A DNA stretch of 6,160 bases from Bacteroidota bacterium. Its GTDB lineage: Bacteria; Bacteroidota; Bacteroidia; Flavobacteriales; Flavobacteriaceae. How positions within the stretch are numbered: the first letter of the stretch is position 1; every line of letters starts with the position of its first letter. The notes under the pieces were generated by a model, which was not told where the DNA came from, searched no databases, and was given only the letters and a program-made list of their open reading frames with translations. The stretch is taken from contig CANINJ010000124.1 of assembly GCA_947468985.1 (NCBI GenBank), positions 1 to 6,160 on the forward strand, written 5' to 3'. The translations under genes were made by a program, and so were the position numbers. Shown one piece after another: positions 1 to 4,937 of this stretch.

Positions 1-392
1 AAATGGGATTACCAGAAGTTTCACTTGGTGTAATTCCAGGTTACGGAGGAACCCAAAGATTGCCACAATTAGTTGGAAAAGGAAAGGCAATGGAAATGAT
101 TATGTCTGCGGGAATGTTAACTGCAGATGAAGCAAAAGCTTACGGTTTAGTGAATTATGTAGTTCCACAAGCAGAACTTTTAGAATTCTGTAATGGTATT
201 GGACAAAAAATCGCAAGGAATTCGCCAGTAGCAATCAGCCAAGCGATAAAAGCAATTAATGCCAATTTTAAAGAGGGTGTCAATGGCTATAAAACAGAAA
301 TTGAGGCGTTTGGAAAATGCTTTGGAACAGAAGATTTCAAGGAAGGAACAACCGCTTTTTTAGAAAAAAGAAAGCCTGATTTTAAAGGGTAA
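1..392 (+). CDS. Enoyl-CoA hydratase/isomerase (crotonase) family protein, 5'-truncated by the window edge
   Basis: This is the C-terminal half of a crotonase-fold enzyme, which typically hydrates trans-2-enoyl-CoA to 3-hydroxyacyl-CoA in cytoplasmic fatty acid beta-oxidation or a related CoA pathway. The visible 129 residues begin inside the hallmark region. GLPEVSLGVIPGYGGTQRL (residues 2-20 of the fragment) matches the crotonase signature, and its Glu (residue 5) aligns with the catalytic Glu164 of rat mitochondrial hydratase. Further family marks are the AMEM(I/V) segment, the xAxxAxxxGLVN turn, the NSPVAISQAIKAIN helix and the terminal EGTTAFLEKRKPDF tail. The ATG at base 3 is almost certainly internal: family members are about 255-260 residues, and the oxyanion-hole segment and the first catalytic Glu must lie upstream. 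The first two bases are the end of the preceding codon. The gene ends 13 bp from a convergent gene, with no obvious terminator between. Substrate specificity (crotonyl-CoA, 3-hydroxybutyryl-CoA dehydratase or other) cannot be decided from this half. Confidence 0.93.
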   Translation, partial: MGLPEVSLGVIPGYGGTQRLPQLVGKGKAMEMIMSAGMLTADEAKAYGLVNYVVPQAELLEFCNGIGQKIARNSPVAISQAIKAINANFKEGVNGYKTEIEAFGKCFGTEDFKEGTTAFLEKRKPDFKG

Positions 393-405
393 TAGAAAGA
401 AAATA

Positions 406-1059
406 TTATTTTTCACCATCCCATTCGGCATAAAATTGCGATAAAAAGGATTCCATAAAATGATGCCTTTGTGCTGCAATTTTTTTTCCAGTTTTGGTAT
501 TCATTTTATCTTTCAAAAGCAACAATTTTTCATAGAAATGATTGATTGTTGGTGCCTCTGAATTTTTATATTCCTCCTTACTCATGTGAAGATTTGGAGC
601 AATATTTGGATTGTATAATGATCTGTTTTTGAATCCCCCATAATTGAAAGTTCTTGCTATTCCGATGGCGCCAATAGCGTCTAAACGATCGGCATCTTGA
701 ACAATATCTAATTCTAAAGAGTGGAAATTTTTGATAACATTCCCGCCTTTAAAGGAAATGTTTTCGATAATATTGATAACGTGAACAATCGTATTTTCAG
801 AAACATTTTCGCTTTCTAAAAACAATCTTGCTTTTTTTGGACCTACAGTTTCATCTCCATTATGAAATTTACTATCGGCTATATCGTGAAGTAATGCGCC
901 TAATTTAACCACTAAAACATCACAATCTTCATCATTTGCAATTGACAATGAATTTTTATAAACCCTTTGAATGTGAAACCAATCATGTCCACCTTCAGCA
1001 TTTTCAAGTTCTTGTTTTACAAATTTAATTGTTGCATTAATAAGATCTGGATTTATCAT
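406..1059 (-). CDS. HD-domain metal-dependent phosphohydrolase (YpgQ/YedJ-like)
   Basis: This is a complete 217-residue soluble HD-superfamily hydrolase. The metal-binding pattern is intact: GGHDWFHIQRV carries His25, Asp26 and His29 near the N-terminus, GALLHDIAD carries the HD pair His58-Asp59, and QDADRLDAIGAIGIAR carries Asp122, Asp124 and Asp127. A C-terminal helical part follows, with NHFYEKLLLLKDKMNT (from about 173) and QRHHFMESFL. This arrangement and length match the small YpgQ/YedJ group. Bacillus subtilis YpgQ is reported to be a Mn2+-dependent nucleotide pyrophosphohydrolase, so hydrolysis of a (d)NTP-like substrate is a reasonable but unproven inference. No signal peptide or membrane segment is visible. 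The ATG at 1059 fits the usual N-terminus and has an A/T-rich, non-SD context. It lies downstream of the desaturase on the same strand but behind a hairpin terminator. I find no clean TAnnTTTG promoter in the 69-bp gap, so it may rely on read-through or on a weak promoter. Confidence 0.87.
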   Translation of the reverse strand: MINPDLINATIKFVKQELENAEGGHDWFHIQRVYKNSLSIANDEDCDVLVVKLGALLHDIADSKFHNGDETVGPKKARLFLESENVSENTIVHVINIIENISFKGGNVIKNFHSLELDIVQDADRLDAIGAIGIARTFNYGGFKNRSLYNPNIAPNLHMSKEEYKNSEAPTINHFYEKLLLLKDKMNTKTGKKIAAQRHHFMESFLSQFYAEWDGEK

Positions 1060-1070
1060 AATGGGTCTAT

Positions 1071-1120
1071 TTAAATAAAAAATGTTGAATTTTAAAGGGA
1101 TGCTTCAAAATTCAACATTT
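1071..1120 (-). terminator. Hairpin terminator of the acyl-ACP desaturase gene
   Basis: A perfect 14-bp inverted repeat (arms 1080-1093 and 1107-1120) extends inward, past one A/C mismatch, by three more pairs (AAG/CTT) around a 5-base loop. Read on the minus strand, the 3' arm ends in TTT and runs straight into TTTATTT, giving the U-rich tail of an intrinsic terminator. It sits 8 bp beyond the desaturase stop codon and 21 bp before the start of the HD gene. The stem is A/U-rich, so termination may be partial and allow some read-through into the HD gene. Confidence 0.75.
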
Positions 1121-1128
1121 AATAAATT

Positions 1129-2115
1129 TTAAACTCTCGCAGGTTCTACCCATTTGAAAATTTGAGATTCTTGAGGAATGATTAATCTTTCTGAAATTTT
1201 AGCCATTCTTCCTGGCAATTTCATTAAATAATCCCTTGCTTTTTCTGCTTCGTCTGTTAAATTTGAAATTTTATCAATTTCCCATTTATCAATTAATTTT
1301 TGCATAATATCCACATAATCACTTGCGGTATAAACACCAATTCTTTGTGCAGAATCTGAAAAGTGTTCAAATGCTGAACTCATTTTTTCGCCAGATTCTC
1401 TCAAAAATTGCGCTGGCATTACGATTTTTTGTTTCATCATATATTGAAAAGCCAACATCATTTCGCTTGGATCTACTTGGAAAATACGATTTACAAATTC
1501 GCTATAGGCATGGTGGTGACGCATTTCATCGCCTGCAATCATTTTGCAAATCTTAGACAATTTATTATCGCCATACGTTTTTGCCAATTGTGCCACACGA
1601 TTGTGAGAAACATAAGTCGCCAATTCTTGGAAACTTGTATAAACAAAATTCTTGTAGGGATCTCTTCCTGTTCCAATATCGAAACCATCATTTATCAAAT
1701 GTTGTGTGGTCATTTCAACTTCACGCATGTTTACACGACCCGATAAATAAAGGTATTTATTCAACAAATCTCCGTGACGATTTTCTTCGCCAGTCCATTG
1801 ACGAATCCATTTTGACCAGCCGTTAGCTTCCACTTGGTCAATTCCTTCCACGTCCATTAACCAAGATTCATACGTTGGCAATGCTTCTTCGGTGATCGTA
1901 TCTCCTACTAAAGTTACCCAGAAATCATAAGGTAAATCTTTTGCAATTTCACGTAATTCTTTAACTTCTTCAAAGAAATTTTCAGATTGAGAATTAGGTA
2001 AAAAATCGGTAGGTTGCCAAATTTTTTCAACAGGAATTAAATATTGATCGACAAAAGTATCGACATTTTTTTCAAGAAATTGCATCACTTCAAGACGCAT
2101 GTTTTTTATTGACAT
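1129..2115 (-). CDS. Soluble acyl-ACP desaturase (plant stearoyl-ACP desaturase type, diiron)
   Basis: This 328-residue protein is a fatty acid desaturase type 2, a cytoplasmic ferritin-like diiron enzyme that uses O2 and reduced ferredoxin to place a cis double bond in an acyl chain bound to acyl carrier protein. All six iron ligands are recognisable at the spacing of the castor delta-9 enzyme: Glu76 (GDTITEEALPTY), Glu111 and His114 (WTGEENRHGDLLNKYL), Glu164 (YTSFQELAT), and Glu197 and His200 (AGDEMRHHHAY). The segment between the two EExxH-like motifs keeps the 53- and 33-residue intervals of castor. There are no transmembrane segments or transit peptide, so it should act in the cytosol. 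The double-bond position cannot be read from sequence. The ATG at 2115 is preferred, with Met6 (2100) as an alternative. It follows a plsC-type gene by 55 bp on the same strand and has no clear promoter of its own, which suggests co-transcription. Together they would supply and esterify unsaturated acyl chains for phospholipid. A hairpin terminator follows. Confidence 0.93.
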   Translation of the reverse strand: MSIKNMRLEVMQFLEKNVDTFVDQYLIPVEKIWQPTDFLPNSQSENFFEEVKELREIAKDLPYDFWVTLVGDTITEEALPTYESWLMDVEGIDQVEANGWSKWIRQWTGEENRHGDLLNKYLYLSGRVNMREVEMTTQHLINDGFDIGTGRDPYKNFVYTSFQELATYVSHNRVAQLAKTYGDNKLSKICKMIAGDEMRHHHAYSEFVNRIFQVDPSEMMLAFQYMMKQKIVMPAQFLRESGEKMSSAFEHFSDSAQRIGVYTASDYVDIMQKLIDKWEIDKISNLTDEAEKARDYLMKLPGRMAKISERLIIPQESQIFKWVEPARV

Positions 2116-2131
2116 AATTAATTTAGGTTTG

Positions 2132-2167
2132 GATTTTATAGTTTCAATTTCTCAAAACTGTGAAATC
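2132..2167. repeat. Two-tier inverted repeat in the plsC-desaturase gap
   Basis: Reading the plus strand, GATTT (2132-2136) pairs with AAATC (2163-2167), and AGTTTC (2140-2145) pairs with AAAACT (2154-2159) with one wobble at the inner end. A symmetrical 3x3 internal loop separates the two stems, and the apical loop is 8 bases. It occupies most of the 55-bp spacer in front of the desaturase. It could be a weak RNA stem-loop (processing or attenuation) or a DNA operator. The stems are A/U-rich and short, so chance is not excluded. Confidence 0.35.
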
Positions 2168-2170
2168 AAT

Positions 2171-2908
2171 TTATTTATGTTTTATGCTTTTAATTATAAT
2201 TTCTTCTACTTTATTTGATAAATCCTCACTGTCGGATTCCTTTACAGATATTGCATTATGAACGGTAAAGGTAATTCGATTTCCAAGACCATACGGCAAA
2301 AAGCCAAATTTAACAAATTTCCATGAATTGTTAATCGTTATTGGAACAACAAATGCAGACGGAGCGTATTTACAAAGAATTTTTAAGCCGCTTTTCGCAA
2401 ATTCTTTCGGTTTACCAGTTTTAGATCGCGTTCCTTCAGGGAAAATTACCGCTGAACGATTTGTTTTTTCAATATATTGTGATAATTCTTTGATAACTGA
2501 AATAGCCTGTTTTGGATCATTTCTATCAATTAATACCGAACCTCCGTGATTTAAATTATAGGAAATACTCGGAATTCCTTTGCCCAATTCTTTCTTACTT
2601 ACAAATTTAGGATGGAATTTTCTCAAAAACCATATTATTCCGATGATGTCGTATAAACTCTGATGATTTGCCACAAAAATTATTGGAACTCCTTCGGGAA
2701 TGGATTCTCTATTTTCAATTTTATAGCGAGTTCCTAATAAATGTCCAATTCGCAAAAGTATAAAATTGAGATAATCGACACTTTTTTTATGGGCTTGGTA
2801 TCCAAATAAATTGAAACAAATCCACTGAATTGGATGAAAAATAACTATAGTTAGCAAAAACAAGAGTAAGCTAATTATAGATATTGGATACGATATTATT
2901 TTTTCCAT
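2171..2908 (-). CDS. plsC: 1-acyl-sn-glycerol-3-phosphate acyltransferase (PlsC family), copy 1
   Basis: This 245-residue membrane-associated acyltransferase should transfer an acyl group to lysophosphatidic acid to make phosphatidic acid, the precursor of membrane phospholipids. Acyltransferase motif I (NHQSLYD, His82 and Asp87) gives the catalytic HX4D dyad. Motif II is the GGSVLIDRN block at 122-130, motif III is FPEGTRS at 156-162, and motif IV is the VPI at 188-190. A hydrophobic N-terminal segment (about residues 7-28) would anchor it to the cytoplasmic membrane. Length is typical for bacterial PlsC. The ATG at 2908 gives the expected N-terminal anchor. The gene is divergent from recA, with 136 bp between, and a TAnnTTTG -7 element lies close upstream. 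The acyl-ACP desaturase follows 55 bp downstream on the same strand, probably in one transcript. A second PlsC-like gene lies on the other side of recA, so acyl-chain or lysolipid specificity may be divided. The symbol denotes the family rather than a proven orthologue. Confidence 0.9.
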   Translation of the reverse strand: MEKIISYPISIISLLLFLLTIVIFHPIQWICFNLFGYQAHKKSVDYLNFILLRIGHLLGTRYKIENRESIPEGVPIIFVANHQSLYDIIGIIWFLRKFHPKFVSKKELGKGIPSISYNLNHGGSVLIDRNDPKQAISVIKELSQYIEKTNRSAVIFPEGTRSKTGKPKEFAKSGLKILCKYAPSAFVVPITINNSWKFVKFGFLPYGLGNRITFTVHNAISVKESDSEDLSNKVEEIIIKSIKHK

Positions 2909-2925
2909 TGCTGTGAAATTGCGGT

Positions 2926-2933
2926 CAAAAGTA
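2926..2933 (-). promoter_or_regulatory. Putative -7 element (TACTTTTG) for the first plsC-type gene
   Basis: Read on the minus strand, TACTTTTG matches the Bacteroidota sigma consensus TAnnTTTG exactly. It ends 17 bases before the ATG at 2908, so transcription would start about 10-13 nt upstream of the gene and give a very short leader. No good TTG is present at the -33 spacing, so the promoter would rest mainly on the -7 box. Confidence 0.45.
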
Positions 2934-2991
2934 CGAAATATTTATTTTGTAGTGGTTTTTTTTACAAAGACAAAATTCTTTATTAAAACAC

Positions 2992-3008
2992 TTCTTGGAA
3001 CTTCGGAA
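2992..3008. promoter_or_regulatory. Repeated TTC/GAA motif overlapping the recA -33 region
   Basis: The stretch reads TTC-TTG-GAA-C-TTC-G-GAA, two successive TTC...GAA dyads that share a further GAA-C-TTC dyad between them. It covers the TTG proposed as the recA -33 box, which is where a repressor would act. It does not match a LexA box I recognise with certainty. The operator role is inferred only from symmetry and position. Confidence 0.3.
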
Positions 3009-3024
3009 AAAAGAACTATTTTTA
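2995..3024 (+). promoter_or_regulatory. Putative recA promoter (TTG, 19-bp spacer, TATTTTTA)
   Basis: TTG at 2995-2997 is followed after 19 bases by TATTTTTA at 3017-3024. The latter matches the Bacteroidota -7 consensus TAnnTTTG except at the last base. The 19-bp spacing is that expected for this phylum's main sigma factor. Transcription would start near 3030, giving a leader of roughly 15 nt before the ATG at 3045, or about 27 nt before the alternative ATG at 3057. Confidence 0.55.
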
Positions 3025-3044
3025 CTAAAAATAAGTGAAACTAA

Positions 3045-4082
3045 ATGAAAGCAAAGATGAGTTCGGACAAAGAAAAAGCAAATCCAGAAAAAGAAGCCAA
3101 GTTAAAAGCCCTTCAACTTACATTAGATAAATTAGATAAAACCTACGGAAAGGGAACCGTAATGAAAATGGGCGATAAAGCCGTTGAAGAAGTGGAAACT
3201 ATCTCTTCAGGTTCATTAGGACTCGATTTAGCATTAGGCGTAAACGGTTATCCAAGAGGAAGAGTTATTGAAATATATGGCCCGGAATCTTCAGGAAAAA
3301 CAACCTTAACCTTGCACGCAATTGCAGAAGCTCAAAAGGCTGGTGGAATTGCAGCTTTTATTGATGCGGAACACGCTTTTGATAGAAATTATGCAGAAAA
3401 ATTAGGCGTTGATATTGAAAATTTAATCATTTCGCAACCTGATAATGGGGAACAAGCACTTGAAATTGCTGAGAATTTAATTCGTTCTGGCGCAATTGAT
3501 ATTGTAGTAATTGACTCTGTTGCCGCTTTGACACCAAAAAGTGAAATTGAAGGCGAAATGGGTGATTCAAAAATGGGTTTACACGCCCGTTTGATGTCTC
3601 AAGCCTTGAGAAAATTAACTGGAACTATTAGTAAAACAAATTGTACGGTATTCTTTATCAATCAGTTGAGAGAGAAAATTGGGGTTATGTTTGGTAATCC
3701 AGAAACAACAACTGGTGGAAACGCATTGAAATTTTATGCTTCAGTTCGTTTGGACATTCGTCGTTCTACACAAATAAAAGATGGCGATAATGTTATTGGA
3801 AACAGAACAAAAGTGAAAGTCGTTAAAAATAAAGTGGCACCACCTTTCAAAGTTGCAGAATTTGATATTATGTACGGTGAAGGAATTTCTAAAACTGGCG
3901 AAATATTAGATTTGGCCGTTGAATTTGAAATTATCAAAAAAGCAGGTTCTTGGTTCAGTTATGGCGAAACCAAATTAGGACAAGGTCGCGATGCGGTGAA
4001 ATCGTTAATCAAGGACAATCCTGAAATGGCAGACGAATTAGAACAAAAAATTAAAGATAGAATTAAAGAAAATAACGCTTAA
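3045..4082 (+). CDS. recA: Recombinase RecA
   Basis: RecA forms ATP-dependent filaments on single-stranded DNA and catalyses homologous pairing and strand exchange in repair and recombination. The core is intact. Walker A is GPESSGKTT (79-87), the catalytic Glu109 lies in DAEHAFD, and Walker B is [12 protein letters not shown] with Asp157. Loop L1 follows ([16 protein letters not shown], about 163-178). Loop L2 begins at [21 protein letters not shown] with Gln207, the counterpart of E. coli Gln194. The C-terminal domain ends after IKENNA without the long acidic tail of E. coli RecA. The protein is 345 residues. Starting at 3045 adds MKAK to a second Met (3057, MSSDKEK), and relatives I recall begin with MSS, so 3057 is a serious alternative start. 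Between MSSDKE and EKEAKLKAL there is a short lysine/glutamate-rich stretch that looks slightly longer than usual. It is divergent from a plsC-type gene, has its own promoter and ends in a strong terminator, so it is likely monocistronic. Confidence 0.98.
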   Translation: MKAKMSSDKEKANPEKEAKLKALQLTLDKLDKTYGKGTVMKMGDKAVEEVETISSGSLGLDLALGVNGYPRGRVIEIYGPESSGKTTLTLHAIAEAQKAGGIAAFIDAEHAFDRNYAEKLGVDIENLIISQPDNGEQALEIAENLIRSGAIDIVVIDSVAALTPKSEIEGEMGDSKMGLHARLMSQALRKLTGTISKTNCTVFFINQLREKIGVMFGNPETTTGGNALKFYASVRLDIRRSTQIKDGDNVIGNRTKVKVVKNKVAPPFKVAEFDIMYGEGISKTGEILDLAVEFEIIKKAGSWFSYGETKLGQGRDAVKSLIKDNPEMADELEQKIKDRIKENNA

Positions 4083-4088
4083 ATTCAG

Positions 4089-4119
4089 AAACTGCTCAAG
4101 AAATTGGGCAGTTTTTTTT
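4089..4119 (+). terminator. Intrinsic terminator of recA with a GAAA tetraloop
   Basis: An 11-bp stem (4089-4099 with 4104-4114, one G-T wobble) encloses the loop GAAA, a GNRA-type tetraloop. It is followed by an unbroken T-run to 4119. It begins 7 bases after the recA stop codon, the textbook arrangement for rho-independent termination. The T-run overlaps the stop codon of the convergent acyltransferase gene (4118-4120). The same hairpin could also slow transcription arriving on the minus strand, although its T-tail there is poor. Confidence 0.9.
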
Positions 4120-4867
4120 ATTTATTATAGTCCAAAAGTTGCTTGTGAATTATTGACCAAGCGTGTTCTTTAACTTCTCGAATGTCTTTTTTGTTTTCAA
4201 TAGTTTTTCCAGTTGTATAAATAAAAGGATGCACTTTTGCTCTCATAATTCCGAGACTTCCACTGAAAAAAGTATAGGACATTCGCTTTTTATTATCTGC
4301 AAAAGTAATTGGCACAATTGGAATTTGATGTTCAATTGCCAATCGAAAAGCACCATCTTTAAAATCGTCCAAAACGATAGATTCGTCTAAGGGAACGCCA
4401 CCTTCTGGAAAAATACAAATACTCAAACCTTGATTTAATCTTTTTTGAGCCCGGTTAAAAACTTCCATTCGGCTTCTCGTACTATTTCTATCCACCAAAA
4501 TACACGTGCGTTTGTAGAAAAATCCGAACAATGGAATCTTCGATAATTCTTTTTTGCCAACAAATACAAAAGGATGTTTTGAAACCACAAGCATCAACAT
4601 AATATCCGTCATAGAAGTGTGATTGGCAACCAACATATAACTTTTATTGGGTTCCATTTCTTGTTCTCGCTCAATTTTATAATAAAAGCCAGTCCCGAAA
4701 AGAATTACTTTTGCCCAAATTCGAGCCATTATAAAAAAGTAGGGATACCATTTTTCTTTAAGAATAGAAATCACTAAAAACGGCAACATTATAATGATAG
4801 GAATTCCCATCATAATGTAAAACCAAATTCGCCAAAGAAGCCAAAAAATGTTTTTTATTAATTTCAT
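4118..4867 (-). CDS. 1-acyl-sn-glycerol-3-phosphate acyltransferase-like protein (PlsC family), copy 2
   Basis: This 249-residue lysophospholipid acyltransferase-fold protein has a hydrophobic N-terminal anchor (about residues 15-37) and the PlsC motifs in order: NHTSMTD (His83, Asp88) as the HX4D dyad, the GKKELSKIPLFGFF acceptor-site region, ILVDRN (about 123-128), FPEGG (153-157) and VPI (185-187). It differs from the copy beyond recA in having FPEGG rather than FPEGTR, so the Thr-Arg that usually helps bind the glycerol-phosphate is replaced. Its acceptor may therefore differ (lysophosphatidate, or another lysolipid or amino-lipid acceptor). The ATG at 4867 is chosen because MKLIKNIFWLLWRIW is a natural PlsC N-terminus. 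The frame extends upstream only to a TTG at 4885, and a promoter-like TATTTTTG falls inside that extension. It is divergent from trpS and convergent on recA, so it stands as a single-gene unit. Biochemical specificity is unknown. Confidence 0.87.
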   Translation of the reverse strand: MKLIKNIFWLLWRIWFYIMMGIPIIIMLPFLVISILKEKWYPYFFIMARIWAKVILFGTGFYYKIEREQEMEPNKSYMLVANHTSMTDIMLMLVVSKHPFVFVGKKELSKIPLFGFFYKRTCILVDRNSTRSRMEVFNRAQKRLNQGLSICIFPEGGVPLDESIVLDDFKDGAFRLAIEHQIPIVPITFADNKKRMSYTFFSGSLGIMRAKVHPFIYTTGKTIENKKDIREVKEHAWSIIHKQLLDYNK

Positions 4868-4872
4868 ATTGT

Positions 4873-4880
4873 CAAAAATA
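4873..4880 (-). promoter_or_regulatory. Putative -7 element (TATTTTTG) for the second plsC-type gene
   Basis: Read on the minus strand, TATTTTTG is an exact TAnnTTTG match and ends only 5 bases before the ATG at 4867. Transcription would start at or within a few bases of the start codon, implying a leaderless or nearly leaderless mRNA. The closest TTTG upstream (CTTTG read from 4909) is 24 bases away, a little long for a -33 box. Confidence 0.45.
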
Positions 4881-4912
4881 CACAATTAGCTGTTATTTTT
4901 AATACAAAGGTT

Positions 4913-4920
4913 TAACTTTG
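4913..4920 (+). promoter_or_regulatory. Putative -7 element (TAACTTTG) for trpS
   Basis: TAACTTTG matches TAnnTTTG exactly and lies 17 bases before the trpS ATG, so the predicted leader is about 10-13 nt. That leaves no room for a T-box or leader-peptide attenuator. A clear TTG at -33 is not seen. CAAAG at 4905-4909 and CTTTG at 4916-4920 form a short dyad around it. Confidence 0.5.
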
Positions 4921-4937
4921 CGATAAATAAAAAAACA

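Noticed and set aside
355..370. Perfect 7-bp A/T palindrome (CTTTTTT-AG-AAAAAAG) near the crotonase stop, as a terminator for either converging gene
   Set aside because: It is inside the conserved FLEKRK coding segment, has almost no loop and only one G-C pair per arm. It is explained by the Phe/Lys codons.
393..405. AAAATA-T-TATTTT near-palindrome (402-414) overlapping the crotonase/HD gap as a bidirectional terminator
   Set aside because: A single-base centre cannot form a hairpin loop, and the arms contain no G-C pairs.
1323..1826. Plus-strand open frames of 77-112 codons antisense to the desaturase
   Set aside because: They lie wholly inside a well-supported conserved gene, overlap one another in different frames and show low-complexity Phe/His/Ile-rich translations without family features. 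They are shadows.
4868..4937. T-box or trp leader-peptide regulation upstream of trpS
   Set aside because: The whole gap is only 70 bp, there is no specifier or antiterminator structure, and the predicted leader is about a dozen bases.
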